A DNA stretch of 48,995 bases from Brevibacillus borstelensis (lineage in GTDB: Bacteria > Bacillota > Bacilli > Brevibacillales > Brevibacillaceae), in the NCBI RefSeq assembly GCF_003710865.1, contig NZ_RHHO01000048.1, positions 1-48,995 on the forward strand, read 5' to 3'. A model generated the notes under the pieces. That model saw only the letters and a list, made by a program, of their open reading frames with translations. It did no database searches and was not told where the DNA came from. Shown in pieces: positions 43,048 through 48,995 of the stretch (positions within the stretch are counted from its first letter, which is position 1; every line of letters starts with the position of its first letter). The position numbers and the translations under genes are program-made.

Positions 43048-44430
43048 TTATTCCTTTTTGCTTTTTCGCGGCAGTTTGTTCGCGTATCCTGGTTTGTTCA
43101 CCTGACGCTCGCGGGCAATCGCCAGGGCGTCGTCCGGCACATCCTGATTGATCGTCGAGCCCGCTGCTACGTATGCGTTTTTGCCCACGGTCACCGGCGC
43201 CACAAGATTGGTATTGCATCCGATAAAGGAACCGTCCTGCACGACAGTCTTGTGTTTGACAGCACCGTCATAGTTTACCGTGATCGTGCCGCAGCCAATG
43301 TTGACACCTTCGCCAATTTCCGCGTCGCCTACATAGCTGAGATGGGGGATTTTCGTTCCTTTGCCGATTTTTGCGTTTTTCAATTCGACAAAATCGCCGA
43401 TTTTCGTCTGGGGACCAATTTCTGTTCCCGGCCGTACATAAGCAAACGGGCCGACTGTAGCCTGCTCATCCACTTTTGCGTCTACCAGCACCGAGTATGA
43501 AATGGTAACCCCGTCAGCCACTTTGGTATTGCTCAGGTCAGCTTGCGGGCCAATGACGCAATCGCTGCCGATGGTTGTCCCTCTGCGAAGATACGTACCA
43601 GGCTGGAGAATCGTATCGGAACCGATTGTCACATCCGCCTCGATGTACGTGGACAGAGGATCAATGATAGAAACGCCGTTTTTCATGTGCCGAACAGCGA
43701 TTCGCTTGCGCATGTATGCTTCCGCTTCCGAAAGCTGTGCCCGGTCGTTGACGCCCATTGTCTCATCGGGGTCTGCGGCTTCGAAGGCAACAACCTTCTC
43801 GCCGGCTTGGCGCAGAATACCAATGCAATCTGTCACATAGTATTCTCCTTGCACGTTATCATTTTTCACCTGGGCCAGCGCATTCCATAATTTTTGGTTG
43901 TCAAAACAGTATATTCCCGTATTAATCTCTTTGATTGCCCGAACCTCGTCAGACGCATCCTTGTGTTCAACGATTTCCATCACTTCTCCGGAATCGTTGC
44001 GGACAATACGCCCGTAACCGGTTGGATCCGGAAGGACAGCGGTCAATACCGTTGCGGCTGCCTTCTGGTCTTCATGGAAATGCAAAAGAGCGGTCAACGT
44101 TTCCTCTGACAACAGAGGTACGTCTCCGTACAAAATAAACGTAGTTCCTTCTTTCGCCTGTAAAAACGACGCTGCTTGCTGCACAGCATGTGCCGTTCCC
44201 AACTGTTCTTTTTGCAATGCGTATGCGACACGCTCGCCTAAAGTGGCCTGAACGGTGTCGGCACCGTGACCAACGACGACAACGACATCCTCCACCCTCA
44301 TGGAAGCCAGTGTATCCACTACATGCTGGACCATCGGCTTTCCGCAAACAGGGTGCAGAACCTTGTACAGCTTCGATTTCATCCGTGTTCCTTGGCCTGC
44401 CGCCAATACCACGGCATGGATCTTAGACAT
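43048..44430 (-). CDS. glmU: Bifunctional GlmU: N-acetylglucosamine-1-phosphate uridyltransferase / glucosamine-1-phosphate acetyltransferase
   Basis: A 460-residue enzyme making UDP-GlcNAc for peptidoglycan and teichoic acids. The N-terminal uridyltransferase domain has the nucleotide loop LAAGQGTRMKSK (residues 8-19). From about residue 250 a left-handed beta-helix of hexapeptide repeats forms the acetyltransferase, with the conserved NYDGAVKHKT and GCNTNLVAPVTVG segments. The ATG at 44428-44430 has GGAGGG 6 nt upstream; the frame extending 9 codons further is unsupported. First gene of glmU-prs; its promoter is divergent to the CobW GTPase. Confidence 0.97.
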   Translation of the reverse strand: MSKIHAVVLAAGQGTRMKSKLYKVLHPVCGKPMVQHVVDTLASMRVEDVVVVVGHGADTVQATLGERVAYALQKEQLGTAHAVQQAASFLQAKEGTTFILYGDVPLLSEETLTALLHFHEDQKAAATVLTAVLPDPTGYGRIVRNDSGEVMEIVEHKDASDEVRAIKEINTGIYCFDNQKLWNALAQVKNDNVQGEYYVTDCIGILRQAGEKVVAFEAADPDETMGVNDRAQLSEAEAYMRKRIAVRHMKNGVSIIDPLSTYIEADVTIGSDTILQPGTYLRRGTTIGSDCVIGPQADLSNTKVADGVTISYSVLVDAKVDEQATVGPFAYVRPGTEIGPQTKIGDFVELKNAKIGKGTKIPHLSYVGDAEIGEGVNIGCGTITVNYDGAVKHKTVVQDGSFIGCNTNLVAPVTVGKNAYVAAGSTINQDVPDDALAIARERQVNKPGYANKLPRKSKKE

Positions 44431-44461
44431 GTCAACCCTCCAGCGTAGAAGTTCCACAATG

Positions 44462-44491
44462 ACTATATCTTAAATCATATAAGGATTTCAA
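44462..44491 (-). promoter_or_regulatory. Sigma-A promoter of glmU-prs
   Basis: TTGAAA (44486-44491) and TATAGT (44462-44467) on the minus strand with an 18-bp spacer, about 30 bp before glmU. Confidence 0.6.
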
Positions 44492-44548
44492 GATAATAGG
44501 CGCAGTATTCTATTTTCGTAACAAATCAACGACTCGCTTTTGCCACGT

Positions 44549-44577
44549 TTGACGCCTGTTTGCACCTATCTTATGAT
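44549..44577 (+). promoter_or_regulatory. Sigma-A promoter of the CobW-family GTPase gene
   Basis: TTGACG (44549-44554), a 17-bp spacer and TATGAT (44572-44577), 50 bp before the start. No Zur-like palindrome was recognised around it. Confidence 0.7.
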
Positions 44578-44627
44578 GGAAAGGGAAAAGATGACAAATG
44601 AACGCAAGGCAAAGGAGGATGGATGCG

Positions 44628-45650
44628 ATGAGTGCCGGCGTGTACATCTTGACGGGCTATCTTGGCAGCGGAAAAACGACGCTGCTGCAAAAGCTGCTAG
44701 CCTATCTGCGCAAGCAAGACGGACAGGTCGTCGTGCTGATGAACGAAATGGGCGAAGAAGATATCGACGGGGAACAACTGCAAGGCTACGGCTTTCCCGT
44801 AAAAAAGCTGCTGGACGGCTGCATCTGCTGCTCCATTCAAGGCGAGCTGACAGAAGGGCTGCAGGAAATTCTCTCCACGATCAACCCCGACCATATCCTG
44901 ATCGAAACTACCGGGGTCGCTGATCCCGTAGATGTCGTCGATGCCCTGACGCACCCCGAGCTTTACGACAGGATGGAGCTGAAGGGCATTGTCAGCGTCG
45001 TGGACGCTTCCCGCTTCCGGGACCTGAACTCCCGCTTCCAATCGAAAAGCTCGCTCGTAAAAACAGTCCGCAATCAGGTGAAATACGCCGACTTGCTTCT
45101 ATTAAATAAAAGCGATCTGGTCGCACCGGACGCTCTGGAAAAGGTAAAAGCGAAGTTGGTCGAGCTAAACCCATACGCTCCCATTCACGTCACCATACAG
45201 GGCGATATGGACCTGGATCAATTGCTGCAGGTAAAGAGAATCGCCGAGAAGGTCGCTTCCGAACGGGCCGACGACCGGACGAGAGGTCCTTTTGTGCAAA
45301 AAAGCATAGGCAAAATGTCTGCAATTGAAAAGGTCAAGCAATCGCTAGGACTTTCTGCTTCCGAACCTTCTTTGTACAACAGCATCGAAACATTTTCCTA
45401 CCATTTTACCTATCCTGTAGATCCAGAAAAATTTGAAGATTTTCTCTGGGACCTGCCGAAAAATGTGTACCGGGCAAAAGGCTACGTGCTGTTTAAAGGG
45501 CGGGATGAGCTGATCTCGTTTCAGCATACCGATAATCAGGTCCATTTGTTCCCCTTTGAAAATTTTGGCCCCAAAATGGTAGCGGTCTTTATCGGCGAAG
45601 GATTGGACAAGGAAAAAATCATCCGGGATCTAGAAGCTTGTTATGAATAA
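44628..45650 (+). CDS. CobW/P47K-family G3E GTPase, putative metallochaperone
   Basis: The only clear plus-strand gene. A 340-residue GTPase with Walker A GYLGSGKTT (residues 10-18), the metal-binding CxCC motif (C65-C68), ETTGVADP, the NKSD specificity motif and a C-terminal CobW_C domain (about 240-338). Family members deliver zinc or other metals to target enzymes (for example ZagA/YciC). Which metal is used here cannot be told; a His-rich stretch, often seen in such proteins, is absent. The ATG at 44628 is preferred because AAAGGAGG lies 9 nt upstream. It sits between spoVG and glmU, adjacent in B. subtilis, so it is a lineage-specific insertion, read divergently from glmU. Confidence 0.9.
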   Translation: MSAGVYILTGYLGSGKTTLLQKLLAYLRKQDGQVVVLMNEMGEEDIDGEQLQGYGFPVKKLLDGCICCSIQGELTEGLQEILSTINPDHILIETTGVADPVDVVDALTHPELYDRMELKGIVSVVDASRFRDLNSRFQSKSSLVKTVRNQVKYADLLLLNKSDLVAPDALEKVKAKLVELNPYAPIHVTIQGDMDLDQLLQVKRIAEKVASERADDRTRGPFVQKSIGKMSAIEKVKQSLGLSASEPSLYNSIETFSYHFTYPVDPEKFEDFLWDLPKNVYRAKGYVLFKGRDELISFQHTDNQVHLFPFENFGPKMVAVFIGEGLDKEKIIRDLEACYE

Positions 45651-45652
45651 AA

Positions 45653-45687
45653 CAAGGCACCCTGTCATAGGACGGGGTGCCTGTTTT
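45653..45687. terminator. Bidirectional terminator between the CobW-family gene and spoVG
   Basis: A stem built on GGCACCC / GGGTGCC with GTC/GAC inside has T-rich sequence on both sides (GTTTTT on plus, TTGTTTT on minus). It serves the two convergent genes. Confidence 0.88.
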
Positions 45688-45694
45688 TCATTAG

Positions 45695-45982
45695 TTACGC
45701 GCCTGCTTCGATGGTGCTCTCTTCTTCCTGACCTACACGCTCGTACTCACTCAGTACAGCAGCTTGGATCTTTTCGCGTGTCGCCGAGGAAATCGGATGA
45801 GCGATATCGCGGAATTCCCCGTCTGGGGTACGCTTGCTCGGCATAGCTACGAACATGCCATTGTTTCCGTCAATTACACGGATATCATGAACCACGAATT
45901 CATGGTCGATGGTAATAGATGCAATGGCTTTCATGCGACCATCCGTATTCACGCGGCGAAGTCTGACGTCTGTTACTTCCAT
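45695..45982 (-). CDS. spoVG: Septation/RNA-binding regulator SpoVG
   Basis: A 95-residue protein ([39 protein letters not shown]) that affects asymmetric septation and binds nucleic acid in related species. The start at 45980-45982 is chosen for the AAGGGAG site 8 nt upstream. A sigma-H-type promoter precedes it, matching the textbook regulation in B. subtilis. The AT-rich stretch 46041-46120 upstream resembles the region where AbrB acts in B. subtilis (inference). Confidence 0.96.
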   Translation of the reverse strand: MEVTDVRLRRVNTDGRMKAIASITIDHEFVVHDIRVIDGNNGMFVAMPSKRTPDGEFRDIAHPISSATREKIQAAVLSEYERVGQEEESTIEAGA

Positions 45983-46020
45983 CAAGTTCACTCCCTTTAT
46001 CTATAAAAAGCGTTTAGGAG

Positions 46021-46050
46021 TATTTCCACGCACTGGGTAAATATTCCTGC
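46021..46050 (-). promoter_or_regulatory. Sigma-H-type promoter of spoVG
   Basis: GCAGGAATA (46042-46050), 12 bp, GTGGAAATA (46021-46029) on the minus strand. The -35 fits RnAGGAwww fully, and the -10 differs from RnnGAATww at one base. Start of transcription about 30 bp before the gene. Confidence 0.75.
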
Positions 46051-46120
46051 TACGTTTACCGAAATTTTGCAAAAAAAACTATAATTTTATCCAGCATACT
46101 CCAATTACTAGCAAAAAACA

Positions 46121-46147
46121 AGCCCGACACGCGAGTTGTGTCGGGCT
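46121..46147 (-). terminator. Rho-independent terminator of the purR-ridA transcript
   Basis: Ten-base perfect arms (AGCCCGACAC / GTGTCGGGCT), 7-nt loop, TTGTTTTTT tail on the minus strand. Confidence 0.92.
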
Positions 46148-46176
46148 GTCGTAGCTATTTTTGTCTTGTCTGTCCG

Positions 46177-46560
46177 TTATTCTCCCAGGTACGCAATCAC
46201 TTCGATTTCCACCTGTACGTCGCGCGGGAGCCTTGCGACTTCTACTGTAGAGCGGGCTGGCTTGTGATCCCCAAAATATTCGCCATACACTTCATTCAGG
46301 CGTCCGAATTCGTTCATATCTTTGATGAACACCGTTGCCTTCACTACATCGGAAAGCGTCAATCCCGCCTCAGCCAAAACGCCTTTGATGTTGGCAAAAA
46401 CCTGGTGAGTCTGCTCCACGATGTCGCCTTCCACCAAGGTACCGTCCGGACGAAGCGGAATCTGGCCGGAAGCAAACAGGAAGGAACCTGCCTTTACCGC
46501 CTGGCTGTACGGCCCGATCGCTGCCGGAGCCTGATTTGTCGAAACAAAAGAGATTGCCAT
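46177..46560 (-). CDS. ridA: Reactive intermediate deaminase RidA (YabJ)
   Basis: A 127-residue YjgF/YER057c/UK114 family protein that hydrolyses reactive enamines/imines formed by PLP enzymes. Signature: the [22 protein letters not shown] segment with the conserved arginine, and [10 protein letters not shown] near the start. In B. subtilis yabJ follows purR and is reported to be needed for full purine regulation; the 16-bp gap here supports co-transcription with purR. Confidence 0.96.
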   Translation of the reverse strand: MAISFVSTNQAPAAIGPYSQAVKAGSFLFASGQIPLRPDGTLVEGDIVEQTHQVFANIKGVLAEAGLTLSDVVKATVFIKDMNEFGRLNEVYGEYFGDHKPARSTVEVARLPRDVQVEIEVIAYLGE

Positions 46561-46576
46561 GCCCTTCTACTCCTCT

Positions 46577-47398
46577 CTATTTTTGAAAATAACTGCCCAA
46601 TTCCAGTTCGATCTGCTTGCCTTTGATGTCTACTTCCTGAAGCTTTGCCAGAGAGACGTATTCATCTACGAGTCTCTCGGATACGTCTGCCGTTTCCACA
46701 AGGACACCGCAGCCGACCACTGTAGCCCGGAACTCCTGCAAAAGATCGATCATGCCGCGAACCGTTCCTCCCGCCTTCATAAAGTCGTCCACGATCAAAA
46801 CGCGGGACTGCTCAGGCAAGGCGCGGCGAGCCAGCGACATGGTTTGTATCCGCTTGCTGGAACCGGATACATAATTGATGCTCACAACCGAACCCTCGGT
46901 CACCTTGTTGTCTCTCCGGACGATGACAACCGGTACATTCAAATAGACGGCCGTCGCATACGCGAGTGGAATCCCCTTGGTCTCGACGGTCATGACCAGC
47001 TCGACGTTCTTGTCCGCAAAAGCGGAAGCGAACAGCTTGCCGATTTTCGACATGGTCGCGGGGTCGCCCAATATATCTGACATGTACAAGTATCCGCCGG
47101 GCAAGAGACGTTCCGGATTGCCCAAGTGGCCGATTAAATTGTTCATGAAGGCAAGCGCATCGTCCGTCTTGACCTTGGGAATGTACTTGACTCCGCCGGC
47201 CGCTCCCGCCACTGTTGTCAATACGCCTACACCCTGGCTTTCAAACGCTTCTTTAATGATCGACAGGTCCTCACTGATAGACGATTTCGCAGCCCCGTAC
47301 TGCTCGGCGAACACGGTAAGCGGAATCAGCTTGTGGGGCTCGGCAAGCAAGTGCTGCGTCATATCGACAAGACGGGCACTTCTGCGCAATTTCTTCAT
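46577..47398 (-). CDS. purR: Purine operon repressor PurR
   Basis: A 273-residue repressor with an N-terminal winged helix (about 1-75) and a C-terminal phosphoribosyltransferase-like domain whose PRPP loop is VLIVDDFMKAGGT. High PRPP or displacement by (p)ppGpp modulates DNA binding in the family. It starts 26 bp after ispE with a GGAGGAAG site. A PurBox-like sequence lies directly upstream, suggesting autoregulation. Confidence 0.96.
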   Translation of the reverse strand: MKKLRRSARLVDMTQHLLAEPHKLIPLTVFAEQYGAAKSSISEDLSIIKEAFESQGVGVLTTVAGAAGGVKYIPKVKTDDALAFMNNLIGHLGNPERLLPGGYLYMSDILGDPATMSKIGKLFASAFADKNVELVMTVETKGIPLAYATAVYLNVPVVIVRRDNKVTEGSVVSINYVSGSSKRIQTMSLARRALPEQSRVLIVDDFMKAGGTVRGMIDLLQEFRATVVGCGVLVETADVSERLVDEYVSLAKLQEVDIKGKQIELELGSYFQK

Positions 47399-47412
47399 GT
47401 TTCTTCCTCCAA

Positions 47413-47425
47413 AAAACCGAATATT
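47413..47425 (+). promoter_or_regulatory. PurBox-like PurR operator
   Basis: AAAACCGAATATT matches the PurBox AWWWCCGAACWWT at 12 of 13 positions. It lies between the likely purR transcription start and its ribosome binding site, overlapping the ispE stop codon. A second, oppositely oriented box was not found. Confidence 0.5.
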
Positions 47426-48335
47426 ATGGTGCTAATGTATCATTTCCATACGTGTTTGTGCAAGCATTTCCCCTTTCAGGGACACCTAACATACGGGCCA
47501 CAAACACATCTTTTACAAATCCACGCAAGGCATTGTAGATGCGATGCACTTTTGCTTCCTTTTGGACAAGGGCGAAAACGGTAGGGCCGCTGCCCGACAT
47601 CAAGACTCCGTCCGCTCCCGAAGCCTCCATCAGGTCCTTGATCTGCCGTACCTGCGGGTGCATATTCAACGTCACTTCTTCCAGCACATTGCCCAGGGTG
47701 CGGCACATCAGGGAGAAATTCTGCTCCTGTATCGCACGCAGCATGTTTTCCGTGGAGGGATGGCGCTCAATCCCCTTCACGCGCAAATTGCCGTACACAT
47801 CTGCCGTGGAAACGCCGATCGGCGGCTTCGCCAGGATGACCCAGCACGGGGGAGGCGGCGCCAGATGGGTAATCTGCTCTCCGCGTCCACGGGCCACTGC
47901 CGTCCCGCCATAGACGCAAAACGGTACGTCTGAGCCGATCTCCGCTCCCACCTCTGCAAGCTCGTCCAGGCTAAGCCCCAAATTCCAAAGAAGGTTTAGC
48001 CCTCTGAGCGTTGCCGCAGCATCGCTGCTTCCTCCTGCCAGCCCGGCAGCGACGGGAATTTGTTTATCTATGTACAAATGCACCCCATAGGGCACCTGAT
48101 AGCGTTCCTTCAGCAACAGCGCCGCCTTGTAAGCGTGGTTGCGAATGTCATCCGGTACAAAGCTTGCCGAACAATCAAGTGAAATGCGCCCGTCATCGCG
48201 CAAGGTCAGATCAACCCGGTCCGCCAAGTCTACTGTCGTCATCACCATTTCCACTTCGTGATAGCCGTCAGGGCGTTTGGCCAGTACATCAAGAGTAAGA
48301 TTAATTTTGGCGGGCGCTTTGACCGAGATACGCAC
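47424..48335 (-). CDS. ispE: 4-diphosphocytidyl-2-C-methyl-D-erythritol kinase
   Basis: A 303-residue GHMP kinase of the non-mevalonate isoprenoid pathway, supplying undecaprenyl and quinone precursors. Motifs: [23 protein letters not shown] (start), [21 protein letters not shown] (ATP loop) and the [11 protein letters not shown] segment. The start is the GTG at 48333-48335, with an AGGTG site 6 nt upstream, giving the family-typical [13 protein letters not shown]. The GTG three codons earlier is less likely. Conserved neighbour of sspF and purR. A weak promoter with TACAAT at 48376-48381 may lie upstream. Confidence 0.96.
   Translation of the reverse strand: MRISVKAPAKINLTLDVLAKRPDGYHEVEMVMTTVDLADRVDLTLRDDGRISLDCSASFVPDDIRNHAYKAALLLKERYQVPYGVHLYIDKQIPVAAGLAGGSSDAAATLRGLNLLWNLGLSLDELAEVGAEIGSDVPFCVYGGTAVARGRGEQITHLAPPPPCWVILAKPPIGVSTADVYGNLRVKGIERHPSTENMLRAIQEQNFSLMCRTLGNVLEEVTLNMHPQVRQIKDLMEASGADGVLMSGSGPTVFALVQKEAKVHRIYNALRGFVKDVFVARMLGVPERGNACTNTYGNDTLAP
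47434..47463 (-). promoter_or_regulatory. Possible internal promoter of purR-ridA
   Basis: TTGCAC (47458-47463), 18 bp, TACATT (47434-47439) on the minus strand, inside the last codons of ispE. Confidence 0.45.
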
Positions 48336-48493
48336 GTTGTTCACCTCTGCCTACGATCTGTTTTCCTAGTCTCTTATTGTAGCACAGGGGTATTCTGCCT
48401 TGCCAGTAGAGGGGAAAATAACCATACTATTCGCACCAAATACAGTCCGGCAGAAAATAGTCTTTATCGGGCCAAGAGTTTGGCACAAAAGAA

Positions 48494-48513
48494 AAGCCGG
48501 GTCTCCCCGGCCT
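48494..48513 (-). terminator. Rho-independent terminator of sspF
   Basis: A GC-rich stem AAGCCGGG / CCCGGCCTT with a 4-nt loop is followed by TTTTCTTTT on the minus strand, directly past the sspF stop. Confidence 0.9.
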
Positions 48514-48519
48514 TCCCTG

Positions 48520-48711
48520 TCAACGAGTGTCTGTGGTATTTTGCTTCGCTAGCGCTTCTTCGGCAATCTGAATGGCGCGTTTCACCAGATTTCCGGCGTC
48601 ACGCGTAGTGATGCCGCCCCATCCCTCGGTTTTCACTGTATCGTAAAACCCCAGTTCCTTGGCCAGCTCCAGCTTGAACTCATCAGACATAATGCCTCGT
48701 CTGCGACCCAT
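48520..48711 (-). CDS. sspF: Small acid-soluble spore protein, alpha/beta type (SspF)
   Basis: A 63-residue forespore DNA-binding protein ([42 protein letters not shown]) that coats spore DNA and shields it from UV and heat. It matches B. subtilis SspF closely, including the DAGNxVKRAI motif. An AAGGGAGG site lies 5 nt before the ATG. Its forespore -10 element is present, but the group II intron ends 12 bp further upstream, so the promoter appears to have been cut. Confidence 0.95.
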   Translation of the reverse strand: MGRRRGIMSDEFKLELAKELGFYDTVKTEGWGGITTRDAGNLVKRAIQIAEEALAKQNTTDTR

Positions 48712-48739
48712 AACACCCTCCCTTTCTCGTTGACAGGCT

Positions 48740-48746
48740 TAGTATG
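48740..48746 (-). promoter_or_regulatory. Forespore (sigma-G-type) -10 element of sspF
   Basis: CATACTA on the minus strand, followed by AGCCT, the same 12 bases (CATACTAAGCCT) found at the fin promoter. The position 17 bp upstream falls in intron sequence with no -35 match. Confidence 0.65.
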
Positions 48747-48796
48747 TACTGCGGAGAAATCGAGTAGGAGGGGGCGACTAACCCCCGTCCTCTCAC

Positions 48797-48828
48797 ACCA
48801 CCGTACGTACCGTTCGGTATACGGCGGT
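48797..48828 (-). ncRNA. Group II intron domain V hairpin
   Basis: A 32-nt hairpin with a 9-bp lower stem (ACCGCCGTA / TACGGTGGT), the 2-nt CG bulge on the 3' side and a short upper stem with a GAAC loop. This is the catalytic core of the intron and starts right after the reverse transcriptase stop codon. Confidence 0.9.
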
Positions 48829-48995
48829 TCACCAAGCTTGACGAATTTGAGAATATCGTTGCACTAAGCTTTTCAGCCCTTGTTGTTGCCAGTAGGCAAT
48901 GCCGAGGGCTTTGTGTATATGCGGAGATTTTGTGGTACGCCATGCACCCTTGCGGGTATTTGCAATTTCAATGGCTTTTACGTGAGATATGCCAC
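48829..48995 (-). CDS. ltrA: Group II intron reverse transcriptase/maturase, C-terminal end (partial)
   Basis: The last 54 residues of an intron-encoded protein, open at the window edge. The text SHVKAIEIANTRKGAWRTTK and PHIHKALGIAYWQQQGLKSL, ending VQRYSQIRQAW, fits the C-terminal end (thumb/domain X and after) of group IIC maturases, which lack an endonuclease domain. The stop codon touches domain V, normal for this class. Too little is visible to judge whether the protein is intact. Confidence 0.85.
   Translation of the reverse strand, partial: GISHVKAIEIANTRKGAWRTTKSPHIHKALGIAYWQQQGLKSLVQRYSQIRQAW

Larger units (their letters stand above)
48759..48995 (-). mobile_element. Group IIC intron, 3' part, truncated by window edge
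   Basis: On the minus strand this runs from the end of the intron-encoded reverse transcriptase through domain V and a domain VI-like stem (GGGGG paired with CCCCC) to the end CTACTCGAT. The domain V sequence is, from memory, the same as that of the Oceanobacillus iheyensis IIC intron. The 3' splice end is set at 48759. It is oriented like sspF. Confidence 0.9.

Noticed and set aside
48683..48943. Minus-strand 86-codon ORF running from the intron into sspF
   Set aside because: Wrong frame for both the maturase and sspF; passes through domain V and the promoter.
1..48995. CRISPR arrays, prophage or plasmid genes, insertion sequences with transposases
   Set aside because: Read through for regularly spaced repeats, integrases and transposases; none seen apart from the two intron ends.

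Overview
The window is a stretch of chromosome from an endospore-forming Gram-positive (Firmicutes) bacterium. Read on the minus strand, it follows the Bacillus subtilis order sspF-ispE-purR-yabJ-spoVG-glmU-prs-ctc-spoVC-fin-mfd-spoVT-yabM-yabN-yabO-yabP-yabQ-divIC-yabR-spoIIE-yabS-yabT-tilS-hprT-ftsH. Genes foreign to that order (an oligopeptide transporter, split threonine/serine exporter, fructose PTS, a surface protein and a CobW GTPase) sit between the conserved blocks. The genus is most likely Brevibacillus or a close Paenibacillaceae relative; this is inferred from gene order and protein style, not from a database search. Almost every gene is on the minus strand; the CobW-type GTPase is the only clear plus-strand gene.

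Layout from left to right. 1-441 is the 5' part of a group IIC intron inserted just after the nadA terminator. 560-8258 holds nadA, a Cof-type HAD phosphatase and a complete five-gene peptide ABC transporter operon. 8361-9860 is an accessory patch with a small DUF5316-like membrane protein and a secreted protein whose signal peptide is broken by a frameshift. 9860-16812 holds ftsH and the compact operon yabS-yabT-thrE(N)-thrE(C)-tilS-hpt. 16962-22684 is a fructose operon that also carries ptsH and ptsI. 22840-27319 holds spoIIE, yabR, divIC, yabQ and yabP. 27434-30544 is an insertion with a secreted repeat protein and a TPR membrane protein. 30628-41339 runs yabO, mazG, yabM, spoVT, a PrsA-like foldase, mfd, fin and pth, followed by a non-coding palindromic element. 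41338-48711 runs rplY/ctc, prs, glmU, the CobW GTPase, spoVG, ridA, purR, ispE and sspF. 48759-48995 is the 3' part of another group IIC intron, with the end of its reverse transcriptase.

The genes serve sporulation control (spoIIE, spoVG, spoVT, fin, yabP/Q, sspF), cell envelope precursors (glmU, prs, yabM), translation and repair (pth, tilS, rplY, mfd) and nutrient uptake. Promoters fit these roles: a Spo0A-type sigma-A promoter with a 21-bp spacer before spoIIE, a sigma-H-type promoter before spoVG, and forespore-type promoters before spoVT, fin and sspF.

Most unusual points: (i) the right-hand intron ends 12 bp upstream of the forespore -10 element of sspF and so appears to have separated that promoter from its -35; (ii) a roughly 209-bp long-armed palindrome lies between pth and rplY; (iii) a terminator-like hairpin buries the rplY ribosome binding site; (iv) a small terminated transcript is predicted between yabR and spoIIE where B. 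subtilis has tRNA genes; (v) paired 15-bp direct repeats exactly 20 bp apart lie over the fruR promoter.
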